Part shown: piece after piece, positions 1 to 7,598 of the stretch
How the letters are laid out: each line of letters begins with the position of its first letter
Position numbering within the stretch: the stretch's first letter is position 1
Origin: Oscillospiraceae bacterium
GTDB taxonomy: Bacteria; Bacillota; Clostridia; UBA1212; UBA1255
Length of the DNA: 48,437 nucleotides
Direction: 5' to 3'
NCBI GenBank assembly: GCA_015069185.1
Contig: SVJB01000015.1
Coordinates: 1-48,437 of the forward strand
Program-made: the position numbers and the translations under genes
Notes under the pieces: model-generated
What the model saw: only the letters and a program-made list of their open reading frames with translations
Told to the model about the DNA's origin: nothing
Database searches by the model: none

Positions 1-2
1 CC

Positions 3-518
3 ACTGACGTGTGGGGCTATATCGATACCAAAGGTCATGCGCATCTTTGTCTGATTGAGGGCTGTTACTACCTTGGAGAGATACTGTCCCATCGCTCCAG
101 CGGTCCGGCCACAGAAACAGAGGATGAAATTTGTTTGGACTGTGGTTATGTAATTACGAAAGCAAAAAAACATGTTCACAAGCCCTTGTCCAGTTACCAA
201 TTCGATGACGATAACCATTGGAAGGTCTGCGGTTGCGGTGATATCCTGGGCAAGGAAGCACATACAGATGCAGATGAAGATGGAAAATGTGACCTCTGTA
301 ATAGTAAGACAAATTCTGGAAATACTGAACCCGGCACTACCCCCGGCACAGACAATCCCGGCACCGATAATCCAGGTCAGTCCGGCGGTGGCGATGAGAA
401 TATCAAGAATCTGACATGGCTGTGGATTCTGCTTGTGATCATTGTAGGTGTAGGCAGTGGTTTCGCAATCTTCTGGTTTGTGTTTAAGAAAAAAGAGAAT
501 AACAAGAACGCAAAGTGA
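3..518 (+). CDS. C-terminal part of a membrane-anchored surface protein (5' end missing)
   Basis: The reading frame is open to the left edge of the window, so this is the tail of a longer protein; a GTG at 9 is probably internal. The visible part has Cys- and His-rich modules with paired cysteines (CLDC, CGCG, CDLC), an HW pair and an acidic stretch (DADEDGKCD). Cell-surface proteins of Clostridia often carry such modules in tandem. A Pro/Thr/Gly/Asp-rich spacer with repeated PGT and NPG follows. A single hydrophobic helix (about residues 134-156 counted from the GTG) and a Lys/Asn-rich cytoplasmic tail end the protein. No LPxTG-type sorting motif precedes the helix, so it is probably anchored by the helix alone. 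Ligand and function are unknown. A candidate terminator lies just downstream. Confidence 0.7.
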   Translation, partial: TDVWGYIDTKGHAHLCLIEGCYYLGEILSHRSSGPATETEDEICLDCGYVITKAKKHVHKPLSSYQFDDDNHWKVCGCGDILGKEAHTDADEDGKCDLCNSKTNSGNTEPGTTPGTDNPGTDNPGQSGGGDENIKNLTWLWILLVIIVGVGSGFAIFWFVFKKKENNKNAK

Positions 519-528
519 CTTTTTGACC

Positions 529-556
529 AAAAACCCAGTGATATCAAGGGCTTTTT
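529..556 (+). terminator. candidate intrinsic terminator after the surface protein
   Basis: AAAAACCC at 529-536 can pair with GGGCTTTTT at 548-556, leaving one bulged C and an 11-nt loop, and the right arm ends in a T run. It lies 11 nt after the stop codon at 518 and separates this gene from the spoIIIA operon. The stem is short, so confidence is moderate. Confidence 0.45.
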
Positions 557-653
557 GAGTATAGGACAGTTAATGTCTGATAAATAAGAATTTAATAACA
601 TAACAGATGAACTTCCTGAATATATTTTATTAAATATGTTCGGGAGGTTTTTT

Positions 654-1598
654 ATGAACATAAATATATTCAGAAATGAAATAGCGGACAGGTTAGGAGG
701 TACGTCCTCAGAGGCTGTTTTGACTTTTTTTCAACAAAATCCGGAGATGCTACAAGGTGCAGGCGAGATAAGAATACGAACTGGTCTTCCTCTTTGTGTG
801 AGCAGCAAGAATAATAATTATTTTATATCAGTTACCGGAAAGAAAGTATCTGCTGAAAATGCATATAAGCCGTCTAAATATGAGGTAAATAATATTTTCA
901 CTCGCGTATGTAGAAACTCATTGTACGCATTCAAAGAGGATATTAAAAGTGGCTTTGTGACATTACCAGGGGGACATAGAGTTGGTATTGCCGGAAAAAT
1001 ATTACCGGACGGTTCGATCTATGATGTATCGAGTCTTAATATTAGAATATCCAGGGAAATAAAAAATTGTTCACTGAAGATCTTACGACATATTATAAGA
1101 AATAAATATGATATATATAACACATTAATAATATCTCCACCTGTATGTGGCAAGACTACAATAATAAGAGATCTTGCCAGAATACTAGGTACTGGTTGTA
1201 GCGAACCTGAGTTTTCAGGTGTCAATGTGGGGCTTATAGATGAACGCTCGGAAATTGCGGCATGTTATCAGGGCATCCCTACAAATGATGTAGGTGTACT
1301 TACGGATGTATATGATTCCTGCCCTAAGGCTAAGGGCATTCTTATGATGATTCGTACTATGGCTCCTAAAATAATTATAACAGACGAGCTTGGTGGCAGT
1401 GGAGATGCAGCAGTTATAACATGTGCAATGAATGCGGGAGTCAGGATTATTGCGACTGCCCATGGATATAGTTATGATGATATGAGTGTACGTAAAGAAA
1501 TACGCGAAATGATAGAAAATGGTATTTTTGAACGATATATTACATTAAGCAACAAGCATGGTCCGGGTACAGTAGAAGAAATACGAGGTGATATATAA
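654..1598 (+). CDS. spoIIIAA: Stage III sporulation protein AA, ATPase of the feeding-tube channel
   Basis: SpoIIIAA is a secretion-type ATPase in the mother cell thought to power assembly or transport of the SpoIIIA-SpoIIQ channel between mother cell and forespore. The protein has a Walker A loop, SPPVCGKTT, around residue 165, a Walker B-like IIITDELG further on, and the RVGIAG motif typical of the family before the ATPase core. An in-frame ATG at 636 exists, but GGGAGG at 642-647 lies 6 nt before the ATG at 654, so the later start (314 residues) is preferred. It opens a run of eight genes in canonical AA-AH order with tiny gaps. The first residue of the P-loop is Ser rather than the usual Gly. 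I could not place a convincing sigma-E promoter upstream. Confidence 0.95.
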   Translation: MNINIFRNEIADRLGGTSSEAVLTFFQQNPEMLQGAGEIRIRTGLPLCVSSKNNNYFISVTGKKVSAENAYKPSKYEVNNIFTRVCRNSLYAFKEDIKSGFVTLPGGHRVGIAGKILPDGSIYDVSSLNIRISREIKNCSLKILRHIIRNKYDIYNTLIISPPVCGKTTIIRDLARILGTGCSEPEFSGVNVGLIDERSEIAACYQGIPTNDVGVLTDVYDSCPKAKGILMMIRTMAPKIIITDELGGSGDAAVITCAMNAGVRIIATAHGYSYDDMSVRKEIREMIENGIFERYITLSNKHGPGTVEEIRGDI

Positions 1599-2129
1599 GT
1601 GTTGATTCTTAAAGTAATTGGAGCAATCATGATACTGATATCCGGATATTTGTTCGGACGACATATTCGTGACAATATGCAAAATAGAACAAGTGCTATT
1701 AGTAGTATCCGAAAATCGTTAGAATACATTGATAATAAAATTATAATTGAAAATATGTATCTTGAAGATGTTGTGATGCAGTGCATAGAAGAGATATATG
1801 GTGATGAAAAGTTACCAGAGCCTTTTTCTGATTTTATAGCTAATATTCGAGAAAACAATATGGACACTCAAAATGCCTGGGACAGAGCCTGTGAAAAGTA
1901 TTATACACAGTGCGATTACATAAAGGAAGACGAAAAAAAATACATATCACAAATAGGAAGTTTATTTACAATAGTAGACAAAGAGCGTCAATCTGAAAGT
2001 GCAAAGAGGATCATATCCGGTTTGAATGATATAGAAAAACAATCGTCAGATAAAGTAAAAAAAGATGGTAGCTTAGCTTTGAAAATATCTATGATCATTG
2101 CAGTTATGTTGATTGTACTGATTGTTTGA
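1599..2129 (+). CDS. spoIIIAB: Stage III sporulation protein AB
   Basis: This is the second gene of the spoIIIA operon. SpoIIIAB resembles GspF-type inner-membrane platform proteins of type II secretion and is thought to work with the ATPase SpoIIIAA. The 176-residue product has one hydrophobic helix at each end (near residues 3-20 and 160-176) and a helical, charged middle, matching the family in length and layout. It starts with GTG directly after the spoIIIAA stop, with GAGGTG at 1585-1590 as ribosome binding site, so the two genes are translationally coupled. Identity rests on position, length and topology more than on a single motif. Confidence 0.9.
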   Translation: MLILKVIGAIMILISGYLFGRHIRDNMQNRTSAISSIRKSLEYIDNKIIIENMYLEDVVMQCIEEIYGDEKLPEPFSDFIANIRENNMDTQNAWDRACEKYYTQCDYIKEDEKKYISQIGSLFTIVDKERQSESAKRIISGLNDIEKQSSDKVKKDGSLALKISMIIAVMLIVLIV

Positions 2130-2146
2130 TTTGTTGGAGAAGAAAA

Positions 2147-2341
2147 ATGGATTTGAATTTAATATTTAAAATAGCGGGAATCGGCATTGTCGTTGCCATT
2201 CTAAACATACTTCTGAACAAAAGCGGGCGTGAAGAACAAGGAACAATGATAATAATTGCGGGTCTTATTGCCGTTATGCTGATATTAGCCGGTGAGATTT
2301 CAGAATTGTTTTCTGTTTTAGAAAAGCTTTTTAAAAAATAA
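2147..2341 (+). CDS. spoIIIAC: Stage III sporulation protein AC
   Basis: A 64-residue membrane protein with two hydrophobic segments (about 5-22 and 33-50) joined by a short polar loop containing NKSGREEQG, as in SpoIIIAC. SpoIIIAC and SpoIIIAD are small integral membrane components of the mother-cell side of the channel. The frame is open back to a TTG at 2126, but GGAGA at 2136-2140 is correctly spaced for the ATG at 2147 and the protein then has the usual length. It lies between spoIIIAB and spoIIIAD, with a 3-nt gap to the latter. Confidence 0.92.
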   Translation: MDLNLIFKIAGIGIVVAILNILLNKSGREEQGTMIIIAGLIAVMLILAGEISELFSVLEKLFKK

Positions 2342-2344
2342 ACT

Positions 2345-2734
2345 ATGGAAGAAATTATAAAAATATCAACTTTTTGTATAATAGTAGCAATGATAGTTGT
2401 TCTCATAAAATCAATCAGGCCTGACATGGGAATAGGTGTTCTGGTTGCTGCTTCTATAGTTATTTTTACGTATATTGCTATTTTATTAGGACAAGTATTT
2501 GATGTAGGACAAAATATAGTTAATTCTAGTGGGTTACAAAAGGATGATATAAGTCTTATTTTCAAAATAATTGCTGCAACATATGTTATTGAATTTGCCA
2601 GAGGAATATGTGTGGATGCAGGAGAGTTAGGGTTGGCTCAGAAAATCGAAATGTGTGGACGTATTTATCTGATTATGCTTGTGTTACCAACATGTATAAC
2701 ATTGATATCAACTATTACGTCATTCGTGGGGTGA
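2345..2734 (+). CDS. spoIIIAD: Stage III sporulation protein AD
   Basis: A 129-residue protein with several hydrophobic helices, related to SpoIIIAC and longer by one membrane unit. It contains the stretch IAATYVIEFARGICVDAGE, typical of SpoIIIAD. It acts in the outer forespore membrane as part of the SpoIIIA channel base. The start follows the spoIIIAC stop by 3 nt without a strong independent ribosome binding site, suggesting coupling. The stop at 2732-2734 sits just before the spoIIIAE start. Confidence 0.92.
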   Translation: MEEIIKISTFCIIVAMIVVLIKSIRPDMGIGVLVAASIVIFTYIAILLGQVFDVGQNIVNSSGLQKDDISLIFKIIAATYVIEFARGICVDAGELGLAQKIEMCGRIYLIMLVLPTCITLISTITSFVG

Positions 2735-2736
2735 AA

Positions 2737-3621
2737 ATGGAAAATATTTTAAATCAGATTATACAAGGATTGACAGAAAGTTTCCCAAATGTTGTATTTG
2801 TTACAGCCGTGGCATATATCAGTGTACTTATGAATTCTGCTCATGGTGAGGGTGGAGACAGAATTGAGATTGCATCTTTGGCAGTATTATGTATTGGATC
2901 TGTACCTATGATCAATGAACTTTCCAAAGTAATAACACAAGCTCAAGAGGCTGTTGGAGGAGTACAAGCTGCTATGACCAGCATTGTACCTGGGCTTACA
3001 GCACTTAATTTAAGCGGTGATAACGTAAGTGGTATAGCTTTTTTTCTGCTTACAGAAGTAATAATTACCTTGTTAAATAAAGTATTTTTTCCTATGGTGC
3101 TGATATATGTTGCACTTAGTATTTGTAGTGCAATATCAAGTAAATTTAATGTGGTAGGTGTGAAAAATACTATACGTGGATTTTTCACCTGGGGCCTTGG
3201 TACGATGATGATCATTTTCTCCGTTGTATCTATGTTATGTGGCGCATTGGGCGGAGCAAAGCAAACAATGTTAGGAAGGACAATTAAATATACCGGTAGT
3301 ATGGTCCCTGTGGTTGGCAGATATTTGTCGGAAAGTGCAGATATTACATTTGCCAGTATAAATGTAATGAAAAGTACAGCCGGCGTTAGTGCCACTACAG
3401 TGTTGATCGGTGTGGTGGCTACTCCGATACTAAAAATATTATCGTATGTACTTTTATATAGATTCTGTAGCACAATAATAAAACCAATAGATAATACCGG
3501 TTTGTCTAATGTTACAGATAGCATAGCTGACGCCTTTACTATGCTGGGCGGTATTGTGGTTTTGGTCGCTGTTATGTCATTGATGAATATTGCTATGCTT
3601 ATTAAAATAACTGTAGGGTAG
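2737..3621 (+). CDS. spoIIIAE: Stage III sporulation protein AE, short N-terminus
   Basis: A polytopic membrane protein with the family's conserved core, including TSIVPGLTALNLSG, the MVPVVGRYLSES stretch and a C-terminal membrane helix cluster. SpoIIIAE is an essential component of the mother-cell channel complex. The ATG at 2737, with GGGG at 2728-2731 upstream (a GTG at 2731 is also possible), gives about 294 residues. The Bacillus subtilis protein is near 400 residues and has an N-terminal signal peptide and extra region. Here that part seems absent: the in-frame extension back to 2608 lies inside spoIIIAD and encodes a Cys/Arg-rich stretch that does not look like a signal peptide. Confidence 0.92.
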   Translation: MENILNQIIQGLTESFPNVVFVTAVAYISVLMNSAHGEGGDRIEIASLAVLCIGSVPMINELSKVITQAQEAVGGVQAAMTSIVPGLTALNLSGDNVSGIAFFLLTEVIITLLNKVFFPMVLIYVALSICSAISSKFNVVGVKNTIRGFFTWGLGTMMIIFSVVSMLCGALGGAKQTMLGRTIKYTGSMVPVVGRYLSESADITFASINVMKSTAGVSATTVLIGVVATPILKILSYVLLYRFCSTIIKPIDNTGLSNVTDSIADAFTMLGGIVVLVAVMSLMNIAMLIKITVG

Positions 3622-3636
3622 ATAAAGGAGATTGAT

Positions 3637-4236
3637 ATGAATCAATGGATAATTAAACTCATTACAGCTTCCCTGTTACTTACTATATGTACATATTTAC
3701 TGCCTACACAGAGCCTTAGAAAAACTGCAGTAATAATGTTTGGATTTATTTTTATTACAATTTTAATAGAACCTGCCGAGATGCTGGCTCAGAAGGATGT
3801 GATATATGAGGCAAAACAGTTTCTTTCCGGAAAGCTTGCTTCTCTTGATAATCAAAATGGTGATGCAGAGAACATGATCTTTGATGAGTACAAGGTACGT
3901 ATACAAAATGCAGTGACGGACTATATAAATAACAGTAGCGCTGCGTATTGCAGTCACAGTATGGTGTATGTGAATCAAGATATTGAGTCTTTAGAATTCG
4001 GACAGGTCGAAACAGTGTATTGTTATGTAGCTCCTAGCAAAGAAAATGATCTGATACAAGAGGATGATAACGAAATACATCAGATCATTATAGATATTAA
4101 TGGAGTTCATTTTGGCACAACAGAAGATATAGCGAATCAAGATAAAAAATATTTAAAAGAGTTACAGAAAAAGGTTGCGGAATATTTGGCAATTGATGAG
4201 AGTTTAGTACATATAATGGAAATTTCGGAGGAATAA
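3637..4236 (+). CDS. spoIIIAF: Stage III sporulation protein AF
   Basis: A 199-residue protein with two N-terminal hydrophobic helices (about 8-22 and 29-45) followed by a soluble domain with a ring-building-motif type layout. This matches SpoIIIAF, which forms a ring in the intermembrane space of the channel. AAAGGAG at 3624-3630 precedes the ATG at suitable spacing. It is preceded by spoIIIAE (15-nt gap) and followed by spoIIIAG (1-nt gap). The soluble domain is acidic and is the least conserved part of the family, so assignment leans on gene order and topology. Confidence 0.9.
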   Translation: MNQWIIKLITASLLLTICTYLLPTQSLRKTAVIMFGFIFITILIEPAEMLAQKDVIYEAKQFLSGKLASLDNQNGDAENMIFDEYKVRIQNAVTDYINNSSAAYCSHSMVYVNQDIESLEFGQVETVYCYVAPSKENDLIQEDDNEIHQIIIDINGVHFGTTEDIANQDKKYLKELQKKVAEYLAIDESLVHIMEISEE

Positions 4237-4237
4237 A

Positions 4238-4810
4238 ATGTCAAAGATTAATGTGAAAACACTACGAAAATACTTAAAAGAGATTGTTATATTAGCTTTG
4301 GGTATAGCTCTTATAATGATATCAAATATTGTTCCTACAGATAAAAACACTACTGATAAGAACGAGATGATATACAAAGAATCAAATAAAATAGATGATA
4401 ACAATAAAATATCTTCTGAATATTTTACAGAATATTATACTTCGCAAATCAAACAATTTGTCAGTAGCATAGAGGGTGTGTCAAATGTAAATGTTATAGT
4501 TCATATAGATAGTACAGATAATATTATACTGGCTGAAAATGTAACAAGTGAGAGCGAGAAAATTACAGAAAAAGACAGTAACGGAGGAAGTCGTGATACT
4601 CTGACTGAGAGTAATAACAAAGAGTTCGTGATAATTAAAGATTCAAATGGAAATGAAGAGATTGTAGTACTTAGCAATCACATGCCTACTATTGTTGGCG
4701 TTGCGATACGGGCTGATGGCTGCCAATCATATGTAATACAGGAAAAGATTATTAATGCAATCAAAAATACATATGGCCTTAAGGCATCACAAATATATGT
4801 TTGTTGGTAA
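4238..4810 (+). CDS. spoIIIAG: Stage III sporulation protein AG
   Basis: A 190-residue bitopic protein: a basic N-terminus, one membrane helix around residues 15-31, a polar linker and a ring-building domain with the characteristic VSSIEGVSNVNVIVHIDS strand pattern and a C-terminal GVAIRADG segment. In Bacillus subtilis SpoIIIAG forms a large multimeric ring in the intermembrane space. The region after the first ring strand is rich in Asn, Ser, Thr and Glu, as in the family's beta-insertion. The start follows the spoIIIAF stop by 1 nt, with GGAGGA just upstream inside spoIIIAF. Confidence 0.92.
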   Translation: MSKINVKTLRKYLKEIVILALGIALIMISNIVPTDKNTTDKNEMIYKESNKIDDNNKISSEYFTEYYTSQIKQFVSSIEGVSNVNVIVHIDSTDNIILAENVTSESEKITEKDSNGGSRDTLTESNNKEFVIIKDSNGNEEIVVLSNHMPTIVGVAIRADGCQSYVIQEKIINAIKNTYGLKASQIYVCW

Positions 4811-4819
4811 AATAATTTA

Positions 4820-4844
4820 TTTAGTAATATTTTATATTACTAAA
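4820..4844 (+). other. AT-only-rich hairpin between spoIIIAG and spoIIIAH
   Basis: TTTAGTAATA at 4820-4829 and TATTACTAAA at 4835-4844 are perfect inverted repeats of 10 bp around a 5-nt loop. It sits in the only sizeable gap (72 nt) inside the spoIIIA operon. No T run follows, so it is not a standard terminator. A role in mRNA processing or in tuning spoIIIAH relative to spoIIIAG is possible but unproven. Confidence 0.5.
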
Positions 4845-4882
4845 ACATAATATTTATTATCATAAACGGAAGGTGTGAGATT

Positions 4883-5416
4883 ATGAAGAAAATAAGTGAT
4901 ATCGTTAAAAAACTTGGTGAAAAAAAGAAGGCAATCTTTATCTTAGCTTGTTGTGTATTTTTATTGGTGTTTGCAGTAATACAAAGTGCTGTGTCTGATG
5001 ATACTTTACCGGAAAAAGAAGTAGGGGAAGTAAATGGAGAGCAAAATGGCAACGAAGAAGACGTCACTGTAAATGGAAATGTTGATAAAGAAACCAATAC
5101 AAATCCTGAGACAGACATTGTCCCTGTTGGCGTGGAGCCTGTATCTGATATTGACGAGTATTTTGCAAGACTACGTGTTGAAAATGCTGATATGGATGAA
5201 ACACATCAGATAAAATGTGATGAAATAACTACTTCGATTTTAACAAGAGGTTATGAAGATGTATTTGTATGTGTGAATGAAAATAACGAGATGGAAATAA
5301 CAGTGCTGTGTGTTAGTCTTACAGAAGATGAAGTTGCAGCTATTGCCTCAAGTGCTGTAAGCATTGCGGGTATTGAATATGATGCTCTGACAATCAAAGG
5401 AATTTGCGGAGTATGA
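4883..5416 (+). CDS. spoIIIAH: Stage III sporulation protein AH
   Basis: A 177-residue protein with a basic N-terminus, one membrane helix near residues 20-36, an acidic Glu/Asn linker and a C-terminal YscJ/FliF-like ring-building domain. SpoIIIAH is the mother-cell ring protein that zips to forespore SpoIIQ across the intermembrane space. The DEYFARLRVENAD helix and the TEDEVAAIASSAVSIAGI segment fit the family. It is shorter than the roughly 218-residue Bacillus protein, mainly in the linker. GGAAGGTG at 4869-4876 precedes the ATG. It closes the spoIIIA operon; no spoIIQ is present in the window. Confidence 0.92.
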   Translation: MKKISDIVKKLGEKKKAIFILACCVFLLVFAVIQSAVSDDTLPEKEVGEVNGEQNGNEEDVTVNGNVDKETNTNPETDIVPVGVEPVSDIDEYFARLRVENADMDETHQIKCDEITTSILTRGYEDVFVCVNENNEMEITVLCVSLTEDEVAAIASSAVSIAGIEYDALTIKGICGV

Positions 5417-5417
5417 A

Positions 5418-5433
5418 TATTTCCCGGGAAATA
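5418..5433. repeat. 16-bp perfect palindrome after spoIIIAH
   Basis: TATTTCCCGGGAAATA reads the same on both strands and begins 2 nt after the spoIIIAH stop. It has no loop and no following T run, so it looks more like a protein-binding site than a terminator. It lies 10 bp upstream of the candidate promoter of the next gene. Confidence 0.5.
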
Positions 5434-5442
5434 AAAGATTTC

Positions 5443-5471
5443 TTGCAATAAACGATGATTAACTGTATCAT
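5443..5471 (+). promoter_or_regulatory. candidate sigma-A-type promoter for the 5561-7559 genes
   Basis: TTGCAA at 5443-5448 and TATCAT at 5466-5471 are separated by 17 bp, a good vegetative promoter spacing. The predicted leader before the ATG at 5561 is about 80 nt. No other good candidate exists in the 144-nt gap after spoIIIAH. Confidence 0.4.
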
Positions 5472-5560
5472 AACGGCTACCTTCTGTCCCATTCACAGTC
5501 ATTTATACAGCAGCCGCGGGAGAGATACATTAGTTATATTCAAAGGTGGTGTGCTGTACT

Positions 5561-6682
5561 ATGGTCAGATTAAGAGATGTACTTAACAATAGAACAAATA
5601 AGGAATTATTCGAATTATATAGAATGGTAAATAATTACCTTGATCATAAAGTAGATATAGAATACAGTATTACGCAGGAAACAAGAAATATTTTATTGAT
5701 TTATTTATGTGATACTCTGACAGAGCCCGCTATGTTTGAGGCTATTGCGTTGGCGTCTTTTTCACATGAATATTATAATCTTGTTGCATTGCTTGATAAT
5801 TCAATACTAATATATGATGCTCAAAGCTATGTAGATAAATATGGCGCACATCCTGCAGAATATACAAATTGTGATGATGATTGTGTTATACCTGTATTAT
5901 ATGAGAAATGGCTTGATTGGGGCATTGTACATATTGGAATTAATAGCAGTAATGAGTATTTTTTATCTATTACTGAGGAGTTTAAAGAATATGTAAAGAA
6001 CATATTTACTCCGGAATCAGAATCTTTATTTGACTCTGTTTCTTTCGTGTATAGTTGTTGTTGTGCCATGGCAAACATAAATGGAATAGTTCCTTTTGAG
6101 GTTGTCAGAAATGTATACAATATAAATGCTCAGAATAAAGAACTTGAACTTGATAATATGCTTAAAATTATAAAGCATTATAGTCTCTTTCGTACAACAA
6201 ATTTTGTGATTTATAACGATAATTTAGTGTTAGATAATTTAGTTAGTAAACGTAAAGGTGTTGTAAAACCAAACGCTGAATATTTTAAATTGTTGGCAAT
6301 TCAGGCAGATAAACCATTCTATATACCGACTACTGCAGAGACCATATTTGATTATGATGACAGCAGAGCAATATGGATGGATTTTGACTGCCTTGCGCTT
6401 GCCGCATATTTGGAAAATGCAATGGATATAGATAATGTATCTTCTCTGCGTATAACATCTCAAATAAAAGCCGCTTTTATGGAGAATAGAGGCATAAATG
6501 ATGCATTTGATATTTTGAGACGTAATAAAATTAATCTTACGGTACAATGTGTGCACAAAGAGATTATAAAGTTAATTATGGAGATAAAAGACAATATAAG
6601 ATTAAAAATAAATCGTGGGCATAGCATCAAAGAAATGAGAAAAATGAACTATGATAAAACAAAGATTTCTGAAACTTTCTAA
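5561..6682 (+). CDS. Hypothetical protein of unknown function
   Basis: I do not recognise a characterised family. The 373-residue product is soluble, acidic and mainly helical, with no signal peptide or membrane helix. Near the C-terminus the segment IKDNIRLKINRGHSIKEM resembles a motif (NxTRLxxNxGHxPxEL) that I associate with uncharacterised clostridial proteins that sometimes end in a SEC-C zinc motif; no such zinc motif is present here. GGTGGTG at 5545-5551 supports the ATG at 5561 rather than the GTG at 5546. The 3' end overlaps the next gene by 32 nt, so the two are probably translated together. Confidence 0.75.
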   Translation: MVRLRDVLNNRTNKELFELYRMVNNYLDHKVDIEYSITQETRNILLIYLCDTLTEPAMFEAIALASFSHEYYNLVALLDNSILIYDAQSYVDKYGAHPAEYTNCDDDCVIPVLYEKWLDWGIVHIGINSSNEYFLSITEEFKEYVKNIFTPESESLFDSVSFVYSCCCAMANINGIVPFEVVRNVYNINAQNKELELDNMLKIIKHYSLFRTTNFVIYNDNLVLDNLVSKRKGVVKPNAEYFKLLAIQADKPFYIPTTAETIFDYDDSRAIWMDFDCLALAAYLENAMDIDNVSSLRITSQIKAAFMENRGINDAFDILRRNKINLTVQCVHKEIIKLIMEIKDNIRLKINRGHSIKEMRKMNYDKTKISETF

Positions 6683-7559
6683 AAATGCCCAATGTTGGAT
6701 TATATTGTTTTGCATCCTGTGTTGTGTTATCGGTTGCAGTTCAGCATCTTTGTCTGTTACACAAAACGATTTTGTTGTACATTATATTGACGTAGGACAA
6801 GGTGATTGTTCTTTGATTAGCTGTGGCGGAAAATATATGCTAATTGATTCGGGTGAGGAGGAAGAAAGCAAAAACGTATTGGAATATCTTAAAGAACTGA
6901 GGATAAAAGAACTAGAATATGTTGTGAATACTCATCCTCATAGTGATCATATAGGTGGGATGCATAAAATTTTATCGGAAGTTGATGTTAACACAATAAT
7001 TATGCCGGATATTTGTAATGAAATTACTGAATATAATAAGATGGTTGATGTGATTAATAAGAGAAAAATAACTACAATTGTTGCTTGTGCCGGAAATGTA
7101 TACTCGCTTGGAGGTAGTATTTTCACTATATTAGCTCCAAATTCAAATGAATATGAAAACATAAATGATTACTCAGTTGTTATTAAATTCGACTATCAAG
7201 ATACATCTTTTTTATTTACCGGTGATTGTGAAAATATATCCGAATATGAGATGGTAGCATCCGGATATGATCTTGGCAGCGATGTTTTGAAAGTAGCACA
7301 TCATGGATCTTCAACGAGTACATGCGAATCTTTCCTAAAAGCAGTTAATCCCACGATTGCTGTTATCAGTGCAGGAGAAAATAATCAATATGGACATCCA
7401 CATGCCAGTGTAATGTCATTACTGGACAGATATAATGTTGAATGTTTTTGTACAAAAGACTGTGGCACAATAATTATTATTAGTGATGGGACAGGCTATA
7501 GTGTAATAAAAGAGAAAGAAATATCCCGTGCTTGCGCTTGTTATAAAATACGGGTATAA
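6651..7559 (+). CDS. Lipoprotein with ComEC/Rec2-type metallo-beta-lactamase fold
   Basis: The N-terminus is a lipoprotein signal peptide ending in a lipobox (VIGC, Cys29). The rest is a complete metallo-beta-lactamase-fold domain of the ComEC C-terminal type: DVGQGDC (48-53), LIDSG, the metal motif HPHSDH (95-100), FTGDCE (about 189-194), VAHHGSS (about 215-221) and GHPH near the end. Relatives hydrolyse phosphodiesters, and the domain in ComEC has been proposed to degrade one DNA strand during uptake. Here it stands alone, without the ComEC membrane channel, on the outer face of the membrane. The gene overlaps its upstream neighbour by 32 nt and has no clear ribosome binding site. Extracellular nuclease activity is an inference. 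Confidence 0.88.
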   Translation: MIKQRFLKLSKNAQCWIILFCILCCVIGCSSASLSVTQNDFVVHYIDVGQGDCSLISCGGKYMLIDSGEEEESKNVLEYLKELRIKELEYVVNTHPHSDHIGGMHKILSEVDVNTIIMPDICNEITEYNKMVDVINKRKITTIVACAGNVYSLGGSIFTILAPNSNEYENINDYSVVIKFDYQDTSFLFTGDCENISEYEMVASGYDLGSDVLKVAHHGSSTSTCESFLKAVNPTIAVISAGENNQYGHPHASVMSLLDRYNVECFCTKDCGTIIIISDGTGYSVIKEKEISRACACYKIRV

Positions 7560-7598
7560 TTACATCTGTTTTAAAAAGAACTTTGGGTAGGGAAATAA

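Noticed and set aside
578-606. Possible sigma-E promoter upstream of spoIIIAA (GATAAAT and CATAACAG)
   Set aside because: The match to the -10 and -35 consensus is weak and the spacing loose, so I do not call it, although a sigma-E promoter is expected here.
377-661. 94-codon minus-strand frame over the end of the surface protein and the gap
   Set aside because: It is the antisense shadow of the surface protein gene, has no ribosome binding site and its translation has no domain-like pattern.
2608-2736. Upstream extension of SpoIIIAE into spoIIIAD
   Set aside because: It would overlap spoIIIAD by over 120 nt and encode a Cys/Arg-rich stretch that is neither a signal peptide nor like the family.
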